A stretch of DNA of 64,000 nt, taken from positions 18,368 through 82,367 of the forward strand of contig QKAR01000009.1 in the NCBI GenBank assembly GCA_003246335.1, written 5' to 3'. The notes under the pieces are model-generated. The model saw only the letters and a list, made by a program, of their open reading frames with translations. It did not search any database and had not been told where the DNA came from. This DNA comes from Spirochaetales bacterium (GTDB lineage: Bacteria; Spirochaetota; Spirochaetia; Treponematales; Treponemataceae). The position numbers and the translations under genes are program-made. Positions 9,779 to 19,671 of the stretch are shown here, piece after piece; position 1 is the stretch's first letter; the number at the start of each line of letters is the position of its first letter.

Positions 9779-10960
9779 GTGTCGGACAGCAATAGACTTC
9801 ACAGAATAAACACTTCGCGTATCCTTCGCGCCATTTGGCTCAACCCCGGCATATCGCGGATCAAGGTCGCGGAAATGCTCGACCTTGACCGCTCGACCGT
9901 CACGAAGATCATGCAGGTGATTCTCGACCGGGGACTCGTCGTCACGGCGGGAAAAAATACCGCGCAGTCCGGTGTCGGCCGCCGGCAGATTAACCTGGAG
10001 GTCGACGAGGGCATCGGCGTCGTTCTCGGCGTCGAGGTTCAGGATACCCGCTGGAGCGCCGTCGTCACGACCATTTCCGGGAAAGTCATCTCGTCCTTTT
10101 CGGGCTCCGAGCCGACGCGAAAGGACGGTCTCGTCGATCGCGTTATCGCGATAGTCGCGGCGGCGCGGGCCTCGATCGAGGGCCGCGGGCTTTTCCTGCT
10201 CGGAGCGGGGCTCGGCCTGCCGGGCATCGTGGACCCGTACACGGGCACGGTGATTCGCTCCCACTCGCTCGGCGTCTATGACCCCTTCGACCTGCGTTCC
10301 GCCTTGACCGAGCGCTGTGACGCCTACGTTATCCCCGAAAACGACGCGAACGCGTGCTGCTGGGGCGAGCTCGCCTTCGACCGCGCGAACCGCGCGCGCA
10401 ATTTCATCACCGTACTCGGCGAATTCCGCGAGAACGTGCCCGGTCTCGCCACCGGCAACGCCGCCGGTCACGGAATCTCTCTCGGCACGGGAATCGTCGT
10501 GCGCGAGCGCGTCCTGCACGGGGACCATTTTACCGTGGGAGAGTTTCGCGCCATGCGCGCCGGCCCCGAAACCGGCCAGTTCACGATTCCCTGCGATCGC
10601 CTGCGCTCGATCCCCGAAAACGAGAAAATCCTGGACGAGGTATATTCCGAGCTCTCGGATAACCTCGCGTTCCTCGTCAACTGCACCGACTTGACGCGCG
10701 TCGTGTTCGCCGGAGACCTCGCTTCCCATCCGGGGCGGCTTCGGGAACTGTGCGCGAAGGCCGTCTCGCGTAATTGGATGTACGACTTCGATCGCGCCAT
10801 CGAGATTGATTTTTCCGCGTATGGCGACCGAGCGGTCTCGATCGGCGCGGCGGGGCTTTTCGTTGAGAAGCTCTTTTCCGTGCCGGACATGGCGGACCGC
10901 TTTCAGGAACTCGTCGGCTACGATCTGTACGAGCGCGTGCTCGAGGGAAAAAGGAGGTAG
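9779..10960 (+). CDS. ROK-family transcriptional regulator
   Basis: N-terminal wHTH (RAIWLNPGISRIKVAEMLDLDRSTVTKIMQVILDRGLV) and ROK domain (GAGLGLPGIVDPYTGTV, ENDANACCWGE); GTG start at 9779. Confidence 0.88.
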   Translation: MSDSNRLHRINTSRILRAIWLNPGISRIKVAEMLDLDRSTVTKIMQVILDRGLVVTAGKNTAQSGVGRRQINLEVDEGIGVVLGVEVQDTRWSAVVTTISGKVISSFSGSEPTRKDGLVDRVIAIVAAARASIEGRGLFLLGAGLGLPGIVDPYTGTVIRSHSLGVYDPFDLRSALTERCDAYVIPENDANACCWGELAFDRANRARNFITVLGEFRENVPGLATGNAAGHGISLGTGIVVRERVLHGDHFTVGEFRAMRAGPETGQFTIPCDRLRSIPENEKILDEVYSELSDNLAFLVNCTDLTRVVFAGDLASHPGRLRELCAKAVSRNWMYDFDRAIEIDFSAYGDRAVSIGAAGLFVEKLFSVPDMADRFQELVGYDLYERVLEGKRR

Positions 10961-10962
10961 CG

Positions 10963-11991
10963 ATGGAATACGTGTCGCTGGGCAAGACCCGGCTTGTCGT
11001 TTCGCGCACCGCTTTTGGCTCCCTGCCGATTCAGCGGGTGAACGATCCCGCCGAGGCCGCCGCCATCGTGCGCGCCGCCTACGACGCGGGCATTAACTTC
11101 TTCGACACGGCGCGGTCTTACACCGATAGCGAGGAAAAACTCGCGCTCGGCCTCGCGGAATTTCGCAAGGACGTCGTCATCGCGACGAAGTCGGCAGCGC
11201 GGACCGGGGCGGACCTTCGGCGCGACCTCGAGACGAGCTTGCGCAATCTCGGCACCGATTATATCGACCTCTATCAGCTGCATAACCCGTCGTTCGTCCC
11301 GCAGCCCGGCGAACCGGACGGGCTTTACGACGCGCTTTCCTCGTTTCGCAAAGAAGGCTCGGTTCGCTATATCGGCTTTTCGAACCACTCGCGCAAACTC
11401 GCCTGCGACGCGATCGACTCGGGCCTTTTCGACGCGATCCAGTATCCGTTTTCCTATCTCGCCGACAATGGGGACATTGAGCTGATGAAAATCGCGGCCG
11501 ACACCGAAACCGGCTTTATCGCGATGAAGGCCCTCGCCGGCGGGCTTATCTCGAATATTCCCGCGGCGTTCGCCTGGATGCGCCAGTTTGAGAGCGTCAT
11601 TCCCATATGGGGCATTCAAAGGCGCTTTGAGCTCGACGACTTTATCGAGCTTGAGCGGAATCCGATCCCTCTCGACGATACGCTGCGCAAACTCATCGAG
11701 CGGGACCGTAAAAACCTTTCGGGGAGCTTCTGCCGGGGGTGCGGCTATTGCCTTCCGTGCCCCGCGAACATCCCGATCAATAACGCGAACAGGATGAGCC
11801 AACTGTTGCGGAGGTCTCCGACCCAGCAGTGGATGACGAAAGAATGGCAGGAACTCATGGGTCGAGTGAAAAACTGCACGAAGTGCGGCCTCTGCGCGCA
11901 ACGCTGTCCCTACGGCCTTAAGCCGTATGAGACCATGCCCGCGCATTTGCGGGATTATCGATCGTTCGTTCGACAGTACGGCGAAAAATGA
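10963..11991 (+). CDS. Aldo/keto reductase with C-terminal ferredoxin-like cysteine clusters
   Basis: AKR fold motifs (YDAGINFFDTARSYTDSEEKLALGL); CRGCGYCLPCPANIPI and CTKCGLCAQRCPYGL. Confidence 0.92.
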   Translation: MEYVSLGKTRLVVSRTAFGSLPIQRVNDPAEAAAIVRAAYDAGINFFDTARSYTDSEEKLALGLAEFRKDVVIATKSAARTGADLRRDLETSLRNLGTDYIDLYQLHNPSFVPQPGEPDGLYDALSSFRKEGSVRYIGFSNHSRKLACDAIDSGLFDAIQYPFSYLADNGDIELMKIAADTETGFIAMKALAGGLISNIPAAFAWMRQFESVIPIWGIQRRFELDDFIELERNPIPLDDTLRKLIERDRKNLSGSFCRGCGYCLPCPANIPINNANRMSQLLRRSPTQQWMTKEWQELMGRVKNCTKCGLCAQRCPYGLKPYETMPAHLRDYRSFVRQYGEK

Positions 11992-12001
11992 TTTCTCGGC
12001 A

Positions 12002-12595
12002 CTAGAAGCGGTATCCTACCGCGAGTCCGATCTCGAGTTTCGCGGTGTCGATCGAAGCGCCGCCTCCGTTCAAATCCTCGTAATCGTCGATGAGGTCGTT
12101 TTCGTACTCTGACCGAAGTTTGTAGCCGTACATGGCCGTCGAGCGCAAATAAAGGGGGCCGGGAAAATTCACGTCGACGCCGACTCCGCCCTTGAGCCAG
12201 AATTGCGAGAGGTCCGCGTCGAACGAGCCCGCGTTCACGGCGTACTCGATTCCCCCGATGGGAAACAGCGTGAGCGCATCCGCGACCCGTACGGGATATT
12301 TTCCCAAAAGCGAAAATTCCAGCGCGGTGCGCGGCGCCTTGACGGCGGAGCCGTCTTTCCTGTCGTCCGCGTACATCCATCGCGCGCCCGCCTCGGCGAC
12401 GAGGTATTTCGCGTCGAAGAAGCCGAGCGCCCCGAAATACGAGACGCGCTCGACCGAGCTCGAGGAAGATCCGCCGGCGTCGGTCGTCGTCTCGACGAAT
12501 GACCCGTTAACGCCGAGTCCCGCGCTGAGATCGAGCGCCGTCGCGTTCACGGCGGCGCAGAGCGCGAGAGACCCGATAAGAAGTAGTTTATTCAT
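12002..12595 (-). CDS. Hypothetical small outer-membrane beta-barrel
   Basis: Signal peptide, beta-barrel pattern, C-terminal GYRF. Confidence 0.6.
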   Translation of the reverse strand: MNKLLLIGSLALCAAVNATALDLSAGLGVNGSFVETTTDAGGSSSSSVERVSYFGALGFFDAKYLVAEAGARWMYADDRKDGSAVKAPRTALEFSLLGKYPVRVADALTLFPIGGIEYAVNAGSFDADLSQFWLKGGVGVDVNFPGPLYLRSTAMYGYKLRSEYENDLIDDYEDLNGGGASIDTAKLEIGLAVGYRF

Positions 12596-12677
12596 TGTTC
12601 ATCGCCTTTCGCGCGCCGCGGGGGACGCGCCATCCATTCGTAACAAATAACACCGGAACGCTCGCGAAGTTTCGCCG

Positions 12678-14663
12678 CTATTCGAGGTTTTCCAACTCTT
12701 TCAGCCAAATGGCGGCCGACGCGTCGCTCGGCATGCGCCAATCGCTGCGCGGGGAAAGCGTGACCGTTCCCACTTTCGGCCCATCCGGGAGGCACGATCG
12801 CTTGAATTGTTGCGCGAAGAAACGGCGATAGAATATTTTCATCCATTTGAGAATTTCCGACCGACCGTACGTTTCGGCGAACGCGTGCTCGGCGAGAAAA
12901 AGAATTTTCGCCGGGGAGTCGCCCCATCGGGTGAGATGATAGAGGAAAAAATCGTGGAGCTCGTAGGGACCGACGATCCCCTCCGTTTTTTGCGCGATCT
13001 CGCCGTTCTCCGGAGGCAGGAGCTCGGGGCTGACCGGCGTGTCGAGAATGGCCTGCAGCACCCGCGAGAATTTGCGCCGGGCCTCGGCGTCGTCCGCGGT
13101 CACGAAGGACTGGGGGGTGTCCGCGCAATATTTCACGAGATGGCGCACGAGGGTTTTGGGAATCGAGGCGTTGACCGCGTACATCGACATGTGGTCGCCG
13201 TTGTAGGTGGCCCAGCCCAACGCGAGCTCGGAAAGGTCCCCGGTTCCGATGACGAGGCCGTTTTCCATGTTCGCCCGGTCCATGAGAATCTGCGTGCGCT
13301 CGCGCGCCTGGGAATTCTCGTACGTGACGTCGTATCGCTGCGGGTCTTGCCCGATGTCCTTAAAGTGCTGGACGACGGCTTTGTTGATGCGGATTTCCTC
13401 GAGCGTGACGCCCAGCGACTCCGCGAGACGCTCGGCGTTTCCCTTCGTCCGCTTCGTCGTTCCGAAACCCGGCATCGTGATGGCCTTAATGCCCGCGCGG
13501 GGAAGTTTGAGCCGATCGAAGGCCCGCGCGACGACGAGAAGGGCGAGCGTCGAGTCGAGCCCCCCGGAAATGCCGAAGACCGCGGCCTTCGAGCCGGTAT
13601 GGGAGAGTCTCTTGACGAGGCCTTCCGTCTGGATCGCGAAAACCTCCTCGCATCTTTGCGCGAGGTCAGTCGCGCCCGAGGGAACGAAGGGGTGGGGATT
13701 AATGCGCCGTTGGAGCCTGATGGCTTTGCCGACCGGGCTTTCCTGCTCGGCGAAAATTTCCGAGTCGAGCCTGAGCGAAACGCGCCGATAGCCGCCGTCG
13801 CCGGAATACGGGAACGTGTTCACGCGTCGCCGCTCGTTTAACAGCTTTCGCGCGTCGATTTCCGCGACGAGAAGACCTTCGGAGAAAAGTTCGCTTTCGG
13901 CGACCAGCGAGCCGTTCTCGGCGACGAGGTTATGCCCGGCGAAAACCATGTCGGTCGTCGACTCGCCGGAGCCCGCGTTCGCGTACACGTACGCGCAGGC
14001 GCACCGGCCCGATTGGCTGAGCGCGAGCGTTCGCCGGTAACTCGCCTTTCCTATCAATTCGTTGCTAGCCGATAAATTGGCGACGATGACCGCGCCCGCC
14101 TGCGCGTGCGCGGTGGAAGGCGGGCAGGGCACCCAGAGGTCCTCGCATATTTCGACGGCGAACGCGAGGTCGGGCGTTCGCTCGTCCGCGAACAAGAGCT
14201 TCGTCCCGAACGGAACCGGGTCGGGGCCGAACACTCCGGGAGGCACCAGCTCCGTTTCCCCGGGCGGCGGCGCGAAGTGGCGAAGCTCGTAGAACTCGCC
14301 GTAATTCGGGATATTCGTCTTCGGCACGACGCCGAGCACTTTGCCGCCCGAGATGACGGCCGCGCAGTTGTAGCGCGCGTTCCGAAAATTGAAGGGAAAA
14401 CCGACGATGCCGGTAACCGGGAGGTCGCGCGTTTTTTCCGCGATAAGGCGAACGGCCGCGAGCGAGACGCGGGCGAGCAATTCCTGGGCGAATAAGTCGC
14501 CGCAAGTGTAGCCGGTTACGCAGAGTTCGGGAAAGACGACGAGGGATACGCCCTCTTGCGCCGCCTCTTTCATGAGCGAAAGCACGCGCGCCGTATTCTC
14601 TCCGCAATCTCCGACGACGCATCGGGGCGTCGCCGCCGCGACTCTCAGGAAACCATGCAACAT
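12678..14663 (-). CDS. nadE: Glutamine-dependent NAD+ synthetase
   Basis: N-terminal nitrilase domain (VVFPELCVTGYTCGDLF) and synthetase domain (VFGISGGLDSTLALLVV; GTGDLSELALGWATYNGDHMSMYAVNASIPKTLV); GAGGAGG RBS. Confidence 0.95.
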   Translation of the reverse strand: MLHGFLRVAAATPRCVVGDCGENTARVLSLMKEAAQEGVSLVVFPELCVTGYTCGDLFAQELLARVSLAAVRLIAEKTRDLPVTGIVGFPFNFRNARYNCAAVISGGKVLGVVPKTNIPNYGEFYELRHFAPPPGETELVPPGVFGPDPVPFGTKLLFADERTPDLAFAVEICEDLWVPCPPSTAHAQAGAVIVANLSASNELIGKASYRRTLALSQSGRCACAYVYANAGSGESTTDMVFAGHNLVAENGSLVAESELFSEGLLVAEIDARKLLNERRRVNTFPYSGDGGYRRVSLRLDSEIFAEQESPVGKAIRLQRRINPHPFVPSGATDLAQRCEEVFAIQTEGLVKRLSHTGSKAAVFGISGGLDSTLALLVVARAFDRLKLPRAGIKAITMPGFGTTKRTKGNAERLAESLGVTLEEIRINKAVVQHFKDIGQDPQRYDVTYENSQARERTQILMDRANMENGLVIGTGDLSELALGWATYNGDHMSMYAVNASIPKTLVRHLVKYCADTPQSFVTADDAEARRKFSRVLQAILDTPVSPELLPPENGEIAQKTEGIVGPYELHDFFLYHLTRWGDSPAKILFLAEHAFAETYGRSEILKWMKIFYRRFFAQQFKRSCLPDGPKVGTVTLSPRSDWRMPSDASAAIWLKELENLE

Positions 14664-14731
14664 TTTGCGGCCCTCCTCTCAATACGCCCAGTGTATACAA
14701 TTTTCCGGTAAATCGCTATACTTCTTCCACT

Positions 14732-15952
14732 ATGAACAAAGCGCTAGAAATCCTTAAGGAACGCGGATTTTTCCAGCAGTGCACGGACGTCGACGGGCTT
14801 TCCCGCCTCATGGACGCGGGCCCCGTGACGTTTTACGTCGGGATCGACCCGACGGGCCCGAGTACCCACATCGGCCACATGCTTCCGGTATTCGCGCTCA
14901 AGCACCTCGTGTCCGCGGGACACCGCGGCATCGTCCTCATCGGCGGCGGTACCGCGCGCATCGGAGACCCTTCGGGAAAGACCGAGATGCGCAAGATGAT
15001 CTCGTACGAGCAGATCGACGAGAACGCCGCGTCCATCCGCGCGCAGATCGACCGGTTCGTCAAATTCGACGGCAAGACCGCGCTCACCGCGAACAACAAG
15101 GATTGGCTCGCCGACCTCAACTACATTGATTTCCTCCGGGATATCGGCTCTCATTTTTCCGTCAACCGAATGCTCACGTTCGAGGCGTACAAAAAACGCA
15201 TGGAAGTCGGGCTTTCGTTCGTCGAGTTCAACTATCAGCTTTTGCAGAGCTACGACTTTCTCCAGCTCAACGAGCGAGAGGGAACCGCACTGCAGATCGG
15301 CGGCGACGACCAATGGGGAAACATCGTCGCGGGCATCGAGCTCATCCGCCGCATTAACGGCCACGAGGCCTACGGCCTTACGTTCCCGCTCGTCACGACG
15401 AGCGACGGAAAAAAAATGGGCAAGACCGAGAAGGGCGCGCTCTTCCTCGACCCGACGCTCACGACGCCGTACGAGTTTTTTCAATATTGGCGGAACGTCA
15501 CCGACGCGGACACGCGGAAGTTCCTGCTCATCTTCTCGTTTCTCTCGGTCGCCGAGATCGACGCTCTCATGGCGGGCAACGTCAACGCCGCGAAAGAGCG
15601 GCTCGCGTACGAGGTGACGAAGGAAATTCACGGGAAGGACGAGGCCGATAAGGCCCTCGCTGGCGCGAAGGCCGCTTTCGGCGGCGGCGGCGACAAAGCG
15701 TCCATGCCGACGGCGGAAATCCCGCGCGCGCGTTTCGACGCGGGTATCGGCGTGATCGATCTCTTTTTCGAGGCGGGCCTCGCCGGAACGAAGAGCGACG
15801 CGCGCCGGCTCGTCGAGCAAGGCGGCGCGACCGTCGGCGAGTCCGTCGTTTCCGACGTCAAGGCGTCGATCGGCTCCTCGGCGCTCGATGGCGAAAGCGA
15901 AGTAATCCTCCGCGCCGGAAAGAAAAAGTTCGTGAGAGTTATCGCGAAGTAA
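14732..15952 (+). CDS. tyrS: Tyrosyl-tRNA synthetase
   Basis: FYVGIDPTGPSTHIGHMLP; GGDDQWGNIVAGIELIRR; KMGKTEKGALFLD; C-terminal S4-like domain. Confidence 0.96.
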   Translation: MNKALEILKERGFFQQCTDVDGLSRLMDAGPVTFYVGIDPTGPSTHIGHMLPVFALKHLVSAGHRGIVLIGGGTARIGDPSGKTEMRKMISYEQIDENAASIRAQIDRFVKFDGKTALTANNKDWLADLNYIDFLRDIGSHFSVNRMLTFEAYKKRMEVGLSFVEFNYQLLQSYDFLQLNEREGTALQIGGDDQWGNIVAGIELIRRINGHEAYGLTFPLVTTSDGKKMGKTEKGALFLDPTLTTPYEFFQYWRNVTDADTRKFLLIFSFLSVAEIDALMAGNVNAAKERLAYEVTKEIHGKDEADKALAGAKAAFGGGGDKASMPTAEIPRARFDAGIGVIDLFFEAGLAGTKSDARRLVEQGGATVGESVVSDVKASIGSSALDGESEVILRAGKKKFVRVIAK

Positions 15953-15973
15953 AATCGAACTATCGCGGCCGGA

Positions 15974-16930
15974 TCACGCCCACTCCAGGGCTTTCCGGTT
16001 CGCTTCCCGCAGAATCTTTATCGAGCGCGCGAATCCCGCCGCCTCGTCTTCCGTCAAATGGTATTCGACGAGTTCCTTGACCCCGCTCATTCCCAAAACG
16101 GCGGGAATGCCGGCGTACACGTCGGTCTCTCCGTACTCCCCCTGAAACATTGCGGAAACCGGCATCACTTTGTTTTCGTCCCGAAGAATCGCCCGAATAA
16201 TCTGCGCCGCCATGGACGCGATGCCGTACGAGGTCGAGCCTTTTCCCTGGACGACGCGATAGCCGATTTCGGCGATCTCGCTCCGAACGCCCTCAAGGTT
16301 CACTCCCTCGAAACGCGTTTTCCAGTCGGTGAGTATCTCGCTGAATTTTTTTCCGCCGACCGTGATCTGGCTCCAGGGAATTATCTGCGAGTCTCCGTGC
16401 TCGCCGATGCAGAACGCTTCCATGCTGCGGGGATCGACTCCCATCAGTTTCGCGAGATAGTGCCGGAGTCGCGCCGAATCGAGGGACGTCCCCGTCCCGA
16501 TGACGCGCGCCGCGGGAAGGCCGGATATTTTTTGCGTGAGATAGGCGAGGGGGTCGACGGGATTGGTGACGACGAGGAATATGCCGTTGAATCCCGCTTT
16601 CATCACGTCCGAAACTATTGCCGAGACGGCTTTCGCCGAGGCTTCGAGCATGTCGAGCCTCGAGACGGCGCCGGGCGTCGGCGCAGAAATGGCGAGAACG
16701 ACGATGTCGGCGTCGGCGGCGTCTTCGTACGTTCCGTCCGAGATGCGCATGCTTGAGGGAGAAAAGCCGAGCGCGTGGCTGAGGTCCATGACCTCGGCCC
16801 AAGCTTTTTGGCGGTTCCTATTTATGAGCACGAGATCGTCGCAAATCGAGTTAATGGTCAGATGATGGGCAAGGGCGGCGCCGACGTTGCCGACGCCGAT
16901 TATCGCGACTTTGTTTCGTGAAATCGCCAT
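15974..16930 (-). CDS. ldh: L-lactate dehydrogenase
   Basis: KVAIIGVGNVGAALAHHL; VVTNPVDPLAYLTQKISGLPAARVIGTGTSLDSARLR; CIGEHGDSQIIPWSQ. Confidence 0.88.
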   Translation of the reverse strand: MAISRNKVAIIGVGNVGAALAHHLTINSICDDLVLINRNRQKAWAEVMDLSHALGFSPSSMRISDGTYEDAADADIVVLAISAPTPGAVSRLDMLEASAKAVSAIVSDVMKAGFNGIFLVVTNPVDPLAYLTQKISGLPAARVIGTGTSLDSARLRHYLAKLMGVDPRSMEAFCIGEHGDSQIIPWSQITVGGKKFSEILTDWKTRFEGVNLEGVRSEIAEIGYRVVQGKGSTSYGIASMAAQIIRAILRDENKVMPVSAMFQGEYGETDVYAGIPAVLGMSGVKELVEYHLTEDEAAGFARSIKILREANRKALEWA

Positions 16931-16938
16931 CGCTTGCC

Positions 16939-19515
16939 CTATTGCAGCAGCGGGTTCGTCGCGGGCGGGACGGCGGATTCCGTCGCGGCGCTCGCCCCGC
17001 CCTGCGCCTGATTCGCTCCGGATTTACCCGAGGAGCCGCTCGGCGTGGGATCCTCGAACAGCGAGGGATCGAGGGTGAGTCCCGAGTCGTCGACCGTGAT
17101 CGGCCGCTGGCCGACGGAGTAACTCTGCGTCTGCAGGATTTCCATCGAGCGCCGCTTGAGGTCGTTATTCTGCTCGTGGTAGTCGCAGTATTTCGTCGGC
17201 TGCGTTCCCTCAAGGAAGTAGAGCGAAATAGTGCCCTCGTCGCAGGCATCGGTCGGGAGCAGCCCCGACTTAACGCACACGGTCGCGGCGACGAGACCCG
17301 TTTGCGGTTTCACGAAATCCCGGTACGGGAGTCCGTCGTGGATGAGGCGCATGTAATCGCCCCAGGCCGGCCCCGCGAGCGTCGCGCCGGTATTGTCGAG
17401 TCCGAGCGAAAGGCCGTGCTTGTCGAAGCCGAACCAGAGCGCGGTCGTGTAATACGGCGTAAAGCCGACCGTCCACGCGTCCGACCAGTTTTGCGTCGTG
17501 CCGGTCTTGCCCGCCGCGGGAATGGTATATCGCTTGCCGTTCGGGTCGCGAAACGAGAATTTCGCGTCCGAGCCTCCGAGCGTTCCCGCGCGGATCGTGT
17601 TTTTCAGAAGATCGGTCATGATCCACGCGTTTTGCGGGCTGATGATTTGGATGCCCGAGCCTTTGCGCTTCTGCTCGAGCCGGAGTTCCTTTTCGGGGTC
17701 GATGATGGTCTTCCCGTTGCGATCCTCGACCGATCGGATCGCGATCGGCGTGACTTGCTTGCCCTGGTTCGCGAAGGTCGCGAAGGCCTGAGCCATCTGG
17801 ATCGGCGCGACGCTGATGACGCCGAGTCCGAGCGAGTACACGCGCGGGAAGACGCGGTCGATGTCCGCCTTATCCGTGTAGCCGAGTAGCGTCGCCGCGC
17901 GGCTGATGGCCGCGTCGAAGCCGATGCCGTCCAGGATGCGGAGCGACGGCACGTTCATCGAGTGTGCGAGCGCCTCCCACAGGAGCACGGTGCCTTTCCA
18001 TTCGCCCTTAAAGTTGAGCGGGGTGTAGGGCACGCCGTCCTCGTTGTAAAAGACGACGGGCGTGTCGGCGATCATCGAGCTCGCCGTGTATTTTCTCGTG
18101 TCGATGGCCGCGGAGTAGTAAAGCGGCTTGAAAGTGCTTCCCGGCTGGACGGACGCCTGGGTCGCGCGGATAACCTGGTTCGATTGGTCGAATTTGCTGC
18201 CGCCGACGAGGGCGGTGATATAGCCGGTATCGTTCTCGAGCGAGATGAGGGCTCCCTCGACGGTCGTTTTCGCCGCGGCGTTTTGCAGGTTCGCGTTCGC
18301 CTTGTTCGTCTGCGTCTTGAGCCCGTCAAGTCCGCAGACGAGGGACAGCACGTCGACGACGGGGTTCACGTTGTTCTGGTAGTATGAGACCGCTTTCCCG
18401 TGGATGCGCTCGCCGGAAACCGCGAGTTCGGGGATATTAAACGCGAGCGATAAAAGCTCGGTAACCCGCGCGTAGTCATCGCCCTCGGCGAAACGCGCGG
18501 AACTCGACACCTTAAAGCGACGATTCGCGAGCGCGATGTAGTCGGTCATGACCTTATCGGCCGCCGCCTGATGCTTGAGATCGAGCGTCGTGTGCACGGT
18601 GTAGCCGCCGGAATAAATGTCCATGGACCCGTACATCATGGTCTCGAGCTGTCGGCGCACGTATTCGGAGAACCAGCGCGCCTTGTCGTCGCGCGAAAGC
18701 CACGCGGATGTCGCGGTTCGCGTGTAGTCGAAATGCGCCCAATAGTCGTCAAAGGACGAGTCGGCCGCTTTTTTGCTGAGGTAGCCGAGCTCGACCATTT
18801 GCTTCAGGACTTCCTGTTGCCGTTCCATCGCGCGGTTTGGGTGCTCGAAAGGATTGTAGAAGGCGGGGTTGGAAAGCTGAATCACGAGTATCGCGGCCTC
18901 GGCGGGGGTAATTTCCGTCGCCGGGTGGCCAAAATAAAATTTGGACGCCGCGTTCACGCCGTACGTGCCGCCGCCGAAATACATTTTATTGAGGTAGAGC
19001 TCGAGTATCTCGTTTTTCGAGTACCTCCGCTCAAGCTGGAGGGCCCACCACAGTTCCTTGACTTTGCGGCCGATGGAAATATCGCTACGGTCGGCGTAGA
19101 GCGTTCCGGCGAGCTGCTGGGTAATCGTGCTTCCGCCGCCGAGCGATTGGCGCGTCAGCTTGCCGAACACCGCGCGGGCGATCGATTTCAGCGTGAAACC
19201 GCCGTGTTTATAGAAGTTCTGGTCCTCGCGGGTCAAAAGGGCGTTAATCATGTGCGGCGGGAGCTGATCGAGCGCGATCATTTCCCGCTTTTCTTCCGAG
19301 GCGAATTCGGTGATGAGATCGCCGTGGATGTCGAGAATGCGAGTCGGAAGCGCCGGGTTAAAATCGGAAAAATTTTCCTGTTTTTTTAGGTTCGTGGTCA
19401 GCGCCAGGGCCAGGCCGAGCGCGATGCCGCTCAGCAGGGCAAAAAGGAGGATAGCCGTTAAGGCAACGGTTATCTTGCGCGTTTCTTTGGCAAACATATT
19501 GCATAATAAAAGCAT
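16939..19515 (-). CDS. Class A penicillin-binding protein (PBP1A family: transglycosylase + transpeptidase)
   Basis: ALLTREDQNFYKHGGF, GGSTITQQLAGTLYADRS, transpeptidase QPGSTFKPLYYSAAID, SMNVPSLR, GKTGTTQNWSDAWTVGFTP; a start at about 19497 (MFAKETRK) is also possible. Confidence 0.94.
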   Translation of the reverse strand: MLLLCNMFAKETRKITVALTAILLFALLSGIALGLALALTTNLKKQENFSDFNPALPTRILDIHGDLITEFASEEKREMIALDQLPPHMINALLTREDQNFYKHGGFTLKSIARAVFGKLTRQSLGGGSTITQQLAGTLYADRSDISIGRKVKELWWALQLERRYSKNEILELYLNKMYFGGGTYGVNAASKFYFGHPATEITPAEAAILVIQLSNPAFYNPFEHPNRAMERQQEVLKQMVELGYLSKKAADSSFDDYWAHFDYTRTATSAWLSRDDKARWFSEYVRRQLETMMYGSMDIYSGGYTVHTTLDLKHQAAADKVMTDYIALANRRFKVSSSARFAEGDDYARVTELLSLAFNIPELAVSGERIHGKAVSYYQNNVNPVVDVLSLVCGLDGLKTQTNKANANLQNAAAKTTVEGALISLENDTGYITALVGGSKFDQSNQVIRATQASVQPGSTFKPLYYSAAIDTRKYTASSMIADTPVVFYNEDGVPYTPLNFKGEWKGTVLLWEALAHSMNVPSLRILDGIGFDAAISRAATLLGYTDKADIDRVFPRVYSLGLGVISVAPIQMAQAFATFANQGKQVTPIAIRSVEDRNGKTIIDPEKELRLEQKRKGSGIQIISPQNAWIMTDLLKNTIRAGTLGGSDAKFSFRDPNGKRYTIPAAGKTGTTQNWSDAWTVGFTPYYTTALWFGFDKHGLSLGLDNTGATLAGPAWGDYMRLIHDGLPYRDFVKPQTGLVAATVCVKSGLLPTDACDEGTISLYFLEGTQPTKYCDYHEQNNDLKRRSMEILQTQSYSVGQRPITVDDSGLTLDPSLFEDPTPSGSSGKSGANQAQGGASAATESAVPPATNPLLQ

Positions 19516-19539
19516 AAACGGGGGTTTGTTACAAGATTA

Positions 19540-19568
19540 AAAAAAAGAGCCGGTATTTGGATACCGGC
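19540..19568 (-). terminator. Rho-independent terminator for the minus-strand operon 20652-19672
   Basis: Minus strand gccggtat-ccaa-ataccggc followed by ctcttttttttaa. Confidence 0.75.
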
Positions 19569-19671
19569 CCGCCCATCAGGCTTCGGACAGTCAGTGGGTG
19601 GGAGGGGAACTGAGCTGCCCGATATACAATCTATCGGCGTCGTCCCATTTTTTCTTTAAGGAAAAAAGCGG

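Noticed and set aside
12807-13841. 344-aa plus-strand ORF opposite nadE
   Set aside because: Antisense to a conserved NAD synthetase, no domain, typical GC-driven open frame
16918-17889. 323-aa ORF opposite the PBP1A gene
   Set aside because: Antisense shadow of the transpeptidase domain
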